Below, piece by piece: positions 1-10,102 of a stretch of DNA of 64,000 nt (its first letter is position 1; the number at the start of each line of letters is the position of its first letter). A model generated the notes under the pieces. The model was not told where the DNA came from, made no database searches, and saw only the letters and a program-made list of their open reading frames with translations. The translations under genes and the position numbers were made by a program. This DNA comes from Cladocopium goreaui (Eukaryota; Sar; Dinophyceae; Suessiales; Symbiodiniaceae), in the NCBI GenBank assembly GCA_947184155.2, contig CAMXCT020000497.1:1-64000 (forward strand), in the 5' to 3' direction.

Positions 1-430
1 TTGCTTTGTGCACACACTTGAACACCCAATCAATGAGAATCACATCATGCTGACTAATGACAATGCAAGAGCTCATCATGTCAAGCTAAGTCAAACATAC
101 CATGGAACAAACTAAAACTGTCTGTATGAATCGAGACATCAGATCATATAACACAGAGGATGAGTTGTTCAGGTCACATTGTATGACTGCATCGAAACTT
201 GGATTTCGTTGCATAGCATTGCCTTCTGAAATAGCCATTGAAAGTCTAAGCCCCTTACCTTCAAGTCATATAGATGTTCGCCCACGAAGCATCGTTACAC
301 ACATGTTAATCTTGCCCTGCATACCCCATACCAGTTAAACAATGTCATCTAAAAGAAGTTTTGACAAGCAAACATGTTCACCTTTGTTTTACTTATGCCC
401 ATTCTATGACAAAGGTAGTCTTTGGCTGCG
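1..430. other. Unassigned left edge
   Basis: I see no convincing gene here. Short open frames exist on both strands but lack paired splice sites or recognisable motifs. The stretch may be intron or 3' flank of the minus-strand exon that follows. Confidence 0.4.
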
Positions 431-608
431 TCCTCTCCAGTCACGAAAGCTCGATGCCCAAAGCTCCACAGCTTCACGTTGGTCGTGATAGCGGAGAAAC
501 ACCCGTTCATGCCAATATGCTTCCGGCCAACGCTTCCTGAAAGTCAGGGAGCGAAACCCCCGCAAAACTTCCAATTGCCACGGAACAATACCGTAAACAT
601 GATGTAAA
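431..608 (-). CDS. Candidate internal exon, unknown protein
   Basis: Read on the minus strand, a stop-free frame of about 55 codons starts after a possible acceptor (…tttgag) near 608. The translation is strikingly protein-like, rich in Trp, Arg and aromatic residues (for example WHERVFLRYHDQREAVELWA). No start codon lies inside it, which fits an internal exon. A GT sits near 450, and an in-frame stop follows around 410-430. I do not recognise the family. It lies downstream of the methyltransferase terminal exon on the same strand, so it would belong to the next gene of a unidirectional minus-strand cluster. The composition and the acceptor are seen; the exon call is inference. Confidence 0.35.
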
Positions 609-1556
609 GCTCAAACACAAAATCATTGGATTCAAGATTTGGTGGTGGAACTTTAGGGTTATTCAGTTATTCATACATTTACATCATATACATTGTAATA
701 TGGAATCGGTATGAGGATCCTTGGGATTTTGCCAAGGGATTTCTCCTATCATAGAATGGAAGAACCTCAGAGACAATACTGATTTCTTCACCTGGTAGTG
801 GCTTCTGAAAATCCCTCAATCCCGGGAAAGGTGTTGCTAATCATAGAAGCGTTTTCACATAGGCACTGAGGTGCGGACTTGCCAAGTCAGTAGTGCACCA
901 GGTTTCCACGGGTGAAATACCCTTTGCCTCAGATTCAAAACAAGTCTTGCTGCCGTGGAAGTCTACAGACTTATTCTTTGGACTGCTGTGTGTATGGCTG
1001 GGTCAGAAGCGAAGAAATCCTTGTTTCTCAGACTGTCTCACTACACCACAGTTGTCTAAAGACTCTTACAAGTCAGTCATACACGACAAAAGTCGCCACG
1101 CATGTAAACAACATAGTATATATGTACAACACACGTGCCGCATGCAGCCGCATGCCTTTAAGAAAGAAACCATACAGTCAGTCATAAAAGGGGTATACGG
1201 TATGACTGTATTCGTACGAAGCAAGTGATGATAAGTTTCGATATGATTCGATTCTGCTTGTTTCATTGTGGTACTGCTACCACTCTAATATACTTGTAGC
1301 ATACCGCCCCGTATAGGATCAATATCTTTAAACCGATCCTGAATCCTAACTGCCTAACTTCGCTTTTTTTTTTCGTGGCTTTGGTTTGAACTTAATGACG
1401 CAGCAGTGGCAGTCTAAAACCACCAAGGGTTCACTTTAAGATGATCTGAGTTAGAACTCAGAAATGTGTAAAAAAACATGCGTTAAGATAAACATAGATA
1501 AACCAACCATCATATAACCATGGACCATATAACATATATCATATACTTGCTGTTTA
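609..1556. other. Non-coding stretch before palindromic array
   Basis: Nothing supportable was found. Open frames up to 111 codons around 0.9-1.2 kb overlap on opposite strands, have low-complexity translations and lack splice partners. AT content rises toward the array that follows. Confidence 0.4.
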
Positions 1557-2216
1557 TAAATAGTTCAGAACGGTTCGGAACGGTTCCGAACTATTTATAA
1601 CCGCTTCTGTTTAAAAATAGTTCAGAACGGTTCGGAACGGTTCCGAACTATATATACATCCGTTTTTATAAATAGTTCAGAACGGTTCGGAACGGTTCCG
1701 AACTATTTATAACCGCTTCTGTTTATAAATAGTTCAGAACGGTTCGGAACGGTTCCGAACTATATATACATCCGTTTTTATAAATAGTTCAGAACGGTTT
1801 GGAACGGTTCCGAACTATATATACATCCGTTTTTATATATAGTTCAGAACGGTTCGGAACGGTTCCGAACTATATATAAACTCGGAACTATTTGGAACTA
1901 TTTGAAACTAATTGGAACTAAATTGGTTTTTTTCGTATATATAGTTCAGAACGGTTCGGAACGGTTCCGAACTATATATAAAATGTGACGTATATATAGT
2001 TCAGAACGGTTCGGAACGGTTCCGAACTATATATAAAATGTGACGTATATATAGTTCAGAACGGTTCGGAACGGTTCCGAACTATTTATAAACCCTGTAC
2101 GTATAAATAGTTCAGAACGGTTCGGAACGGTTCCGAACTATATATAAAACCCGTAAACTACAAAGAGTTATAAATAGTTCAGAACGGTTCGGAACGGTTC
2201 CGATCTATTTATAAAC
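1557..2216. repeat. Tandem array of 11 palindromic units
   Basis: Eleven near-identical units of about 35 bp start near 1561, 1618, 1673, 1730, 1785, 1840, 1942, 1998, 2052, 2108 and 2175, so the usual period is 54-57 bp. Each unit begins ATAGTTCAGAACGGTTCGG and ends GGAACGGTTCCGAACTAT. The outer arms (ATAGTTC / GAACTAT) and the inner GGAAC-G-GTTCC are both self-complementary, so each unit can fold into a hairpin or cruciform. Spacers of about 20 bp are AT-rich, fall into a few recurring types and are not unique. A diverged run of GGAACTATTT-like motifs separates units 6 and 7. The array lies about 140 bp past the methyltransferase stop. It is best described as a palindromic satellite. Confidence 0.9.
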
Positions 2217-2357
2217 CTGTGCCCTTTCAAACTTCTTTTGCTAGGTCGTTTCAATTCTGTATTTTTAAGTTGTTATTGAATATAGATATCGGAAGTCTGA
2301 CATGTTATGGACATGGAATGATTTTGGATACCTTACCTCAGTGGTACATGTTTTGAC

Positions 2358-3690
2358 ATGTCATATAGTCATATAGTCATATATGTCATTTGTTGGACAC
2401 AGCTGAGAAACAATCAACGAAGCATATTGGATGTCCAAACTCTCCATCTCCCGTCGGTTCATCAGGTACCGCTCAGCCTCCGTGAGCTGGGTCTGCGAGT
2501 AGGACAGCATTTGGCCAGTAGTCAGCCCAAACTTGTCCCGGCACTGCTTGACGAAGCATGTCCGCTCAAGGGATGACGTTTTCCCGTCCTGGGCAATCGA
2601 TCTGGGAGGAGGGCAAACATTTGGGGATGCCAGCAACCCTTTTTGGGGTGGGTCCGCCGGGGTGGTTGACAAATAGTTCCTTGATTTTTATAAATAGTTC
2701 CTGGGTTTTTATAAATAGTTCCTGGAATTTTAAAAATAGTTCCTGGCTTTTTGGCAATCATAGCGAATAGAAAACCTCCAAAACCCTGCCGCCCGAAATG
2801 GTGGCGCACTGTTTCGGGCCAATCCCGAAAACCGGAAATCCCCACCGGCCCAAAGACTATAGGTTGCAGCCCAAAGACTCTCGATCTCACCGGCTGCTTG
2901 AACTCATGGCCGGAACCCCACGCGACTGTCGCGGCAATCTCTGCGTAGGACCTGACGTTGGCCACGGTCTCTCTCTGAGGAAATGCCTGAGGCAGAACCT
3001 CCTCAATGCAACGGATGATAGCATCGAGGTGAGGCTCACTAGACACCAGGTCTTGTCGAACCATCAGCACATATACTCGGTTTCGGCTTTGCGGCATTCC
3101 GTAGTTCGATGAACTTGGATCGTGGCAATTCTTGGAAGGTTTGACAGACTGACACTAAAATGTCTTTGCCTTTTAGTAAAGACGCAGATAGTCTTATTCA
3201 TTTTGAAGTCAGACTGCTTTTTACAAGCCTGTCACTCATGCTGACCCTGACATATAGTGCTCACATGGATTCACCCCAAGTTTTCAACGCATCAAAATGT
3301 GTCGCGTTCGGGAATTTGTTGAAATTAATGTGTGAGCCCTTGGTGCCTCAACTATTAAAAGCACAAGTGGTTTAGCCGCGAGACTTGTTACTTTAAGGCA
3401 TGAGTTACATCAAACCCGACAAAAGGTCGGCAGTAAACTGTCTAAGCTGAAAAACTCATTGACATGGCATCATGCCGACATGCGTCTACTGAAGCCAAGC
3501 TGCTCCAGTTTCAGCTCCCGAAGAAAATACCCGTCAATCAGCTCCAAGCCAATGGGCTCACTGCCAAGGTAGCCACGAAGCATAAAGTCGATTGGGGCCT
3601 CTCCAGCGGATGAGATGGCAAGAAACGGGAAACTTGTTGGCCACAGTCTTCCGAAACACATATTACTGCTATGAACCTGTTGCGACATTT
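2358..3690 (-). CDS. C5-cytosine DNA methyltransferase, 3' exons (motifs VI-like, VIII, C-terminus)
   Basis: Three minus-strand exons are called. The first runs from about 3658 to 3476. It encodes PIGLELIDGYFLRELKLEQL, which aligns in position and pattern with motif VI (usually ENV, here ELI). It ends at an apparent GC donor, phase 0. The second, 3130-2891, is 80 codons in phase 0. It starts after …ccaag and carries SSNYGMPQSRNRVYVLMVR, the classic motif VIII (Q-x-R-x-R), and ends at GTGAGA. The third, 2564 to about 2358, is phase 0 and starts at RTCFVKQCRDKF. It has the acidic stretch LTEAERYLMNRREME and terminates at a stop. Enzymes of this family transfer a methyl group from S-adenosylmethionine to C5 of cytosine in DNA in the nucleus. 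The 2.57-2.89 kb intron contains four ATAGTTCCTGG minisatellite copies. The family call for motif VIII is strong; the motif VI placement is inference. Confidence 0.7.
2685..2760. repeat. ATAAATAGTTCCTGG minisatellite in methyltransferase intron
   Basis: Four copies of a roughly 21 bp unit built on AAATAGTTCCTGG separated by T-rich spacers. The AATAGTTC core is shared with the palindromic array at 1.56-2.2 kb and with three copies at 17.62-17.68 kb. Confidence 0.75.
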
Positions 3691-4016
3691 TTTGTTCAGT
3701 GGTTCAAATTCAAAACATGATCATCTAATATCACAATCCGTATCGGGACGAAACAAACCAATGTGCCAATTATAGATCATATAATAATCATATACACTTT
3801 TTTTATTATTATGTATATAGTATATAGTTATAGTCCATGATGTACGTGTTCCATGATCTGCGGTCATAAGAAGTTGTGTCCGACTGGTGTGCGGTGTGGA
3901 GACGTGATGTACTTGTGGGGTTGTAAATCGACGTGCTGTTTCCTTACGGTTGCAGCATTTAAGTTGGCAGTCGTGCTCATGCTTTCATGCATGCTTACAT
4001 ATCGCCCGCCAGATGT
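3691..4016. other. Intron-like interval
   Basis: AT-rich, with no credible exon. It lies in the large methyltransferase intron, downstream of the nested gene's last exon. Confidence 0.35.
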
Positions 4017-4290
4017 ATGTATCTAAGTATGTATGTCTGTCTGTATGTATGTACGTATGTATGTATGTATGTCTGAATGTATGCATGTATGCATGTATGT
4101 ATGTTTGTATGTATGTTACTGTATGTTTGTATTTATGCATGGATGTATGTATGTATGCGTTCAAGTGTGTATGCTGTATGTGTGCATTGAATTTATGTAC
4201 GCATGTCTTGCGTCTTATGTACATTGTATGTGTTTTTATGTTACTGTGTGTTTGCATTAATGAATGCATGCGGCATGCCTGTAGGCATGC
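4017..4290. repeat. TATG/TGTA microsatellite
   Basis: Imperfect (TATG)n with TCTG and CATG variants. Long open frames on both strands (Met-Tyr-Val-Cys repeats, or Ile-His-Thr on the complement) are artefacts of the repeat. Confidence 0.9.
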
Positions 4291-4770
4291 TGATGACCTA
4301 AAACAGTGAGTGATCTAAAACAGGTGGGGACCGCGAAGTAAGCTGATTGATACAATATGGTGTGATTTGAAATACATTACTACTGGCTTATGCCTCATTT
4401 GTCACATGTTCAATAGGCCTTTGTTATCAACAGCACTTCCATCATGTTTCAAGTCATGTCATCTTTTTACACCATATGGAACCAGAACCTTGATAAACAT
4501 GAAAGGAACCACAATCTGCTCATTTATTTGCTGGATAACTAAATTTCAATTATCTGGCGCATTGGCTGCACCGCCCCGCTCTTTGCACGGACTACAGCCT
4601 GCACACATGTCATGTCATACACCCCGCCACTGTGATATTAAATATTAATTATATACTACCCCGTGGCCCTAGTTGGTAGGTATCCTACTTTCCGTCCATG
4701 AACCCCGCCCAACACGGCCCGCTGTTCTGCAAGCGGTTTTTTCAGCTTTCGGCTGCGCACAGCATGCCTT

Positions 4771-6129
4771 TTACACAATTACATGGGGTTGGATTTCAAG
4801 AGGTCCAGAATTTTTTTTTGCCTCTGATGCGACTGGCTGAAACAAATGTGGATGTGTGTTCCCGTCCTCAACTATTGCTTTCAATCGCTCTGTGGCACGC
4901 TTTACAAGGCCCGTGTCCTTGACCAGCGGGTATACACAGTAACTGTGCACCCAAGCCAGGGGACGCGTGGTAGAAAAATACCAGCTGAACCTGACGGAAT
5001 TGATTGGAATAGTTTTTTTGCACTTGTAGCAAATGGCTCGGCCTGTAGCTGCTAAACTGCCTTCATCCAAACCGCATTCTTTGGAAAAAAAAGTTGACTG
5101 CTGACTTGGACGGCTGGGTGCTGCTGCAAAGCTTTGCTGCAGTGTTTGTGCTTTCTGTTCCTGCTGGTCATCAGCGGCTTCAATCTCCCTAGCAACTTCT
5201 CTAACACTAGCATGTTCTTGCTTCACAACATTGGACAAGGGAAGGGCCTGTTCCTCCTCAACTTCAGCCATGTCCACAGCGTCTTTGATCGTTTCAGAAG
5301 AGGAACTGTTGGATTCCGAATCACTTGAACTTGAGCTAATGACAATAGGGCCAGGGTCATTCTTTTTAGCTTGTGGTTTCTTGAACTTCCCCATGTTCTT
5401 CAGTGATTTCTTTTTTTTTCTCTGTGGCCCATGTTCTTGCACCTTCCTGGTCTTTCGATATCGCTTGTCCAAAGAGAAGGGCAATTTCACAACCACCGGC
5501 TTGTTCTTTAAAGCTCTCTTGCTGGAAATTTTGAAAGTGCACTGCAGGCTGTCAGGATTGGTCTTCAGGGCGTTATTGTCGCCACTGTCCAGAAACGCGC
5601 TGCAAGTCCAAACATCAACATCAATCTCCACAGTCTCGGTGGGACTTCCAGAATGCTCTTCCAGAAGGTTCCAGAAGAGCTGATGAGAAGATTTAAACTG
5701 AATGGACCCTCCATCCTCCGAAAATTTTACCTCTTCGTGGTTGAGCGTGGCAAGGACGAAGGTATGTGACATTGGTTTTTTCATTGAAACACCCAGAATC
5801 ACTGGAACCGAAACATGTGGCTTGTCACTCAAGGAAAACAACAGCATGGACCCTGCGTCCACATCGTGTTCTTGCAATGCCCATGATAAAGACTTCACAA
5901 GCTGTTCTGCTCGTGCAAGGCTGGGGTTCCCTCGGCACGCAAAATGAAAACATGGAGACTCGTGAACATCAGGCACGTGGTCCGGCCGCAATACTTCCAA
6001 AGGTTTGTGCAACGTGTTGTCGAGCTTCTTCTCGATATCCTGGTCAGAGAGGTCCATGTTAATTGCGGTAGCTTTCAATGCTCCATTACCTTGGCTGCGC
6101 AGTTTCCTCAAAAAAATGAGCTCATTCAA
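4771..6129 (-). CDS. Nested gene, last large exon: acidic/serine-rich, zf-PARP-like
   Basis: An open frame of 452 codons. The likely acceptor is a polypyrimidine run ending …gttaag at 6131/6130, making the first codon TTG AAT GAG, so the apparent ATG start is probably internal. The first ~220 residues form a mixed globular region. A Lys-rich nuclear-localisation-like patch follows (RKKKKSLKNMGKFKKPQAKK), then a Ser/Asp/Glu tract around residues 265-290. Near residues 368-400 is CYKC, then 24 residues, then HSYC. This C-x2-C…H-x2-C pattern resembles PARP-type DNA-nick-sensing zinc fingers, though the spacing is shorter than usual. It is the C-terminal part of a multi-exon minus-strand gene whose other exons lie at 6.5-7.0, 7.1-8.55 and 10.1-11.2 kb. 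A nuclear, DNA-associated role is inferred. The zinc-finger assignment rests on pattern only. Confidence 0.6.
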   Translation of the reverse strand: MNELIFLRKLRSQGNGALKATAINMDLSDQDIEKKLDNTLHKPLEVLRPDHVPDVHESPCFHFACRGNPSLARAEQLVKSLSWALQEHDVDAGSMLLFSLSDKPHVSVPVILGVSMKKPMSHTFVLATLNHEEVKFSEDGGSIQFKSSHQLFWNLLEEHSGSPTETVEIDVDVWTCSAFLDSGDNNALKTNPDSLQCTFKISSKRALKNKPVVVKLPFSLDKRYRKTRKVQEHGPQRKKKKSLKNMGKFKKPQAKKNDPGPIVISSSSSDSESNSSSSETIKDAVDMAEVEEEQALPLSNVVKQEHASVREVAREIEAADDQQEQKAQTLQQSFAAAPSRPSQQSTFFSKECGLDEGSLAATGRAICYKCKKTIPINSVRFSWYFSTTRPLAWVHSYCVYPLVKDTGLVKRATERLKAIVEDGNTHPHLFQPVASEAKKNSGPLEIQPHVIV

Positions 6130-6511
6130 CTTAACAGGAAGAAAACATAGCGGGTCTGGAGTCCAGAGCCCGTAGTTGCAACATTTGCTGAAGGCGCTAC
6201 AAACACATACAACATACCATACCCCAGGCCCAAATGATACTGATCGCCAACGATGAATGATTCGATGTTAGAAGTTCGCTGTGACTCATGTGTGCTGTAA
6301 AACCCGGCCCAAAGTCGTGTTGTTTTTTGCGTCCAACCGTAGGACAACCCAGGAGAACACTAGAAAGAAAGTGACTTAACTATGAGTCAGCACAGTCCAG
6401 TCCGAAACAGTCAGGCCTCGGTCTCAGTGCGGTCTCTGCTGTTTTTATAGTACAAAACGACTTCATATAATGACATATACGTAGCGACAATATGATATAA
6501 AAGCTGAGAAA

Positions 6512-7051
6512 TCAAATCAGGAAACGGACACGGTGTTTATTCGAGCGGCTGTCACCAAAGCAAGTTGGAAGGGACCAAATAGAATGCTGCTCGAACAGTT
6601 TCTCATTTAGTTTGAGCCTTCTGGCAGCCAACTTTTTGCAACAGTTCCGACCGACCTTCCTTTCAAGTTCTGTTGGTATTCTGGCAGAGGTTCCAACTGA
6701 TAACGGGATAAAAGCCAACTTTGCCCGAAGTTCTTGTTGGTGCTGAGCTTCAACCTCGAAACCTTGTTTGTCATCTAAGGGCAGCTGATCCCATTCTCTG
6801 CTAATCAATTTTATTTTCTTTGAATATTCCTCTGTGCTAAATGCACCCCCTTCCAACTGCTGTTTCTGAAACACGTTCCAACCGGAAAGTTTTCGAAGTT
6901 TTCGTTTTGAAGCCTTCTGATGTCTTTCAGCTCTCATCGCTGATGATTCCAAAATGGGTCGCGACCGTCCAGGACACCGTCCATCCTTGGCACAGCAGAA
7001 ACTGCAAGGGTTAAGGGCTGGTGAGCATGGAGAAAAGATAAAACAAAACAA
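6512..7051 (-). CDS. Nested gene exon with HMG-box-like segment
   Basis: The open frame spans 179 codons. The real exon probably starts after a …cccttgcag acceptor near 7003 and ends about 6556 at GTGACA (or at an adjacent GA donor, which would keep phase with the next exon). A Cys cluster (FCCAKDGRCPGR) is followed by a basic stretch. Then comes an HMG-box-like region: SGWNVFQKQQLEG, then ISREWDQLPLDDKQGFEVEA. The Trp, 'W..L….K..' and '(Y/F)..(E/K)A' positions match the HMG helix pattern. HMG boxes bend DNA; dinoflagellates use many HMG-like proteins. The exon is in the same strand and order as its large neighbours, so I treat all four as one gene of roughly 1,400 residues. The exact junction phases were not resolved. 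Confidence 0.55.
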   Translation of the reverse strand: MFCFIFSPCSPALNPCSFCCAKDGRCPGRSRPILESSAMRAERHQKASKRKLRKLSGWNVFQKQQLEGGAFSTEEYSKKIKLISREWDQLPLDDKQGFEVEAQHQQELRAKLAFIPLSVGTSARIPTELERKVGRNCCKKLAARRLKLNEKLFEQHSIWSLPTCFGDSRSNKHRVRFLI

Positions 7052-7131
7052 AGCTGTTTTCTCTGATTTCCAACTTAAGACCTAGCCTTTCCTTGGAGGA
7101 TGAAACATGCGTGGGCAAAAAAATCCTCAGA

Positions 7132-8577
7132 TCATGTCTTCTTCAAGGAGTCAGAATTGCGAAGGCTGTGTTGGTTGCAGCTTCTAATCCCACTGAGACG
7201 CCGGATGCCACTGGCCACTGCCTTGCTGGGGAGAGTCTTGTCACCTGCTTGTTGTTGAACCCATGCATGTTGTTTCACCGCTCGGCTCAAAATTGATATC
7301 TCAACCGCAGAACGTCGCTGCAACAAACGGGTGCCTTTTCCCCTTCGACTCAATGCCCATTGAATCTGTCCGTTGACAATTTCAACAGCATCAGATGTCA
7401 ACGGGCTCCAGATACTGATTTCCACCAGAAACTCTTGTATTTCTGTGATCTTCTCAATGTCGGTTTGCGTCGGAGGAATGGAAAAATTGCAAGAGTATTT
7501 GCGCAAAATTGGTGTTGTAAATTCTGCATCGACACAGCACTCGCAATCCAAGAACCTTTGGCGGATATTGTTCCAAACTGTTGCAAATGTTGCCGGGTCA
7601 GCATCAGCAAGCCTCAGCACCGTAAAGGGTGGCACCATGAACTCTTGGACCATACGCCTGTGTAAGTCCGTCATGCAAGACACCACCAACTGAAAGATCA
7701 AGTTGAGTTGAGATTGTGTTCCATCCAGCCCCATTCCAACACTTTCTTGAAATCCGTTTTTCAGGAAGTCTCTATAGTCAGAAATGAGCTCTTGACCGAG
7801 CTCTCCTCGGATCACCTTCAAGAACCCTTTGCTGGACTCTGCCTTGTGTTCTTCATGCTCTGGATTTGCGTGGCTAAAATATGAAAGGTCATTCAAAATT
7901 GATGTCCTGCGCAAAAAGAAATTGAATCCTCGTTCCATCCGCTGAACCAAGGCATCAATCAAAATAGAAGACTGGTGAAAAGCAGGTTGGCTGATCTCCT
8001 TCTGAACCATCTGGCACCTTGCTCCATTTTGCGCTGCGAAACTTGTGTCCTCATCCAAAAGCTTACCCACAAGAGCTTCAAACTCCGCAGGGCTCAGGTT
8101 TTTGTTTGACTCAGACTCCGAGCGTTTTTTGGGGTGTTCAGTCCCCAAAAGTGTATCGACAATGTTGCTCAAGTCGCTACCAGGGCGATCAGCTGGACTC
8201 AGAGCTTGTTTGTCTACATTCAATATGCGGGGAAGGATGCTGTGAAGGCAACATCCTACACGAATGAAAGAAGCGGCAGGGCCATAATGCTTCATCCTGT
8301 AAAGGAGTGGCACCGCATAGCCTTTCGTGAGAAAAGATGTCAATAATGATATGCCCTTGTTGAGAGATTCGGCATCGTCCTTGCAGCATGGCTTACCAGA
8401 AACACTGTTGGGAATACACCAGTGGACAAGTACTTGGTCCGAAGTATCTCCATTGAAGAAATCCAAGATTTCTTTCAAAATTGAAACCGTGGTTTTGGAA
8501 GCTTGAAAGCCTTTCAGTAGCCAAGCTGACCGTTTCCTCCAAGTTTCCATCTCCTTGGGGAATTCCAGCACATGCAT
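7132..8577 (-). CDS. Nested gene exon, 481-codon open frame, unknown conserved-looking family
   Basis: A long minus-strand frame. The likely acceptor is …ttccccaag at 8555/8554, giving a first codon GAG ATG in phase 0. This matches a phase-0 GTAGTG donor at the end of the 10.1-11.2 kb exon. The protein looks globular and mostly soluble. Cys/His-containing motifs (LVHWCIPNSV, KPCCKD) and a WNNIRQRF segment stand out. A long intronless frame with normal amino-acid composition, beside short-exon neighbours, suggests a multicopy or mobile-gene family; I believe similar proteins recur in Symbiodiniaceae genomes but could not check. The 3' end probably splices (GTGGGA near 7200) before the apparent stop. 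No enzymatic motif was recognised. Confidence 0.6.
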   Translation of the reverse strand: MHVLEFPKEMETWRKRSAWLLKGFQASKTTVSILKEILDFFNGDTSDQVLVHWCIPNSVSGKPCCKDDAESLNKGISLLTSFLTKGYAVPLLYRMKHYGPAASFIRVGCCLHSILPRILNVDKQALSPADRPGSDLSNIVDTLLGTEHPKKRSESESNKNLSPAEFEALVGKLLDEDTSFAAQNGARCQMVQKEISQPAFHQSSILIDALVQRMERGFNFFLRRTSILNDLSYFSHANPEHEEHKAESSKGFLKVIRGELGQELISDYRDFLKNGFQESVGMGLDGTQSQLNLIFQLVVSCMTDLHRRMVQEFMVPPFTVLRLADADPATFATVWNNIRQRFLDCECCVDAEFTTPILRKYSCNFSIPPTQTDIEKITEIQEFLVEISIWSPLTSDAVEIVNGQIQWALSRRGKGTRLLQRRSAVEISILSRAVKQHAWVQQQAGDKTLPSKAVASGIRRLSGIRSCNQHSLRNSDSLKKT

Positions 8578-9594
8578 TCCTCAGATGCCGTGGCACCAGC
8601 TGGGGTCAGTGGTGGTCCATAGGCCATACATACATGCAGTTGGGTTGAAAGCACTTACATACGAAGAAACACCCGACATATACATCCCACATGTTTCACA
8701 AATTCATACCATACCCTGAATCAAAACACGCAACCAACTATACAGTGACACAGTCGCGCATCTTTCATTTGATACGTGAGAACCGTTTGAACCCGTACTC
8801 CGTATATATATATATATGATTCCATATGCCGAATGAATGATCGTAAAATATCATCAAAGAATCGAGCTATATATGATGCTAAAACCACATTTAGGCAGTG
8901 ATTGTCATTGTACAACACTGCGCAACGTAATATGAAATAGATAGACAGTCGAGTCGTCGTCTACATTAGGCACTAGATTCGGGAATAATCATGGACCAAA
9001 ACTCAGGTACCTAAGTTGATTCAAAACTACTGTGACAAAGCATATTTCATATGGTATGGAGGCAGCCATAATTTACCAACTATGAGTTATAGGCAGCCAC
9101 CCGAAGTGTTTCGTTTGAACATGGGGCCGTCAAACAAACGATCAAACACATGTAACCGGTGAACAGATGATGCAACCCTACAAGCGTCATATTGAATACA
9201 CCCCAGATACTCATGGCTGGGTATTGGAGTGATTTGTTTGGTGATTTCGGTATGCGCTCCCAGGTCTTCTGTCCCTTGCAGTTTTATCTACTTCATCATG
9301 ATGCTTTCTGGAACGGGTTGCCTAAAATGACGACCTTATAGCAATTAGGAGGCCCAAAGAAGTAACCCTGAACCTAGTGCTGAAGCAAACATTCTTCCTG
9401 AAAGAAGCAAAGTGTGATTCTTGAAACCTCGGAAAATTCTTTCAGCTTGGGGTCTATATTTGGATACCCGGGCCAAGTCAAAAAAAACAGTTTCCCAAAA
9501 TGAGTTTGGTTTTAATGCGACGTGCGTGCTGTATGCATGTATTAGTAAGTATTAGTAAAGTGTATGTTCATTTGCTACATGTACGCATGCGTGC
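8578..9594. other. Intron of the nested gene
   Basis: Sequence between the 481-codon exon and the upstream 400-codon exon. No coding signal was seen. AT-rich, with a short TA run at 8.80 kb. It continues into microsatellite at 9.6-10.0 kb. Confidence 0.45.
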
Positions 9595-10015
9595 CGGTAT
9601 GAATGATGTATGCATGTATGCATGTATGCATATATGCACGTACCGTATGTACATACGTACGTGCGTACGTAGGTATGTCTGTCTGTCTGTATGTATGTAT
9701 GTACGTACGTATGTATGTCATATCATGTCATGTCATGTCAAGTCATGTCATGTATGTATGTCATGTCTGTCATGTATGTCATGCCTGTCATGTATGTCAT
9801 GTATGTCATGTCAGGCACGCATGCATGCATGTATGTATGTAACGTATGTAAATAACTAAGTAAGTTTGTAAGTAAGTAAGTAAGTATGTATGTATGTATG
9901 TATGTGTGTATGTATGTATGTATGTATGTATGTATGTATGTATGTATGTGTATGTATGTGTGTTTGTAAAATTGTATGTACAGTATGATATATATATATA
10001 TATATGATATGTGTG
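9595..10015. repeat. Compound TATG / CATGT microsatellite inside intron
   Basis: (GTAT)n, a TCATG-rich block at 9.72-9.83 kb, (TAAG)n, a long (TATG)n and a terminal (TA)n. It lies between two exons of the nested gene. The open frames it generates on both strands are spurious. Confidence 0.9.
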
Positions 10016-10102
10016 TGTGAAAATTAATTTTGAAAACTGAAGGTTACAACAACAAGGACAAGGGGCTCTGGAAAGTTCCAGCAGTCCCAAGCAAAGTCAC
10101 TA

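Noticed and set aside
1557..2216. CRISPR-like array (11 palindromic repeats with regular spacers)
   Set aside because: The spacers are not unique, recur in a few types and are AT-rich. There is no cas gene, and the context is eukaryotic. It is a palindromic satellite.
3950..10090. Met-Tyr-Val-Cys and Ile-His-Thr frames at 4.0 and 9.6-10.1 kb
   Set aside because: Pure TATG microsatellite translation.
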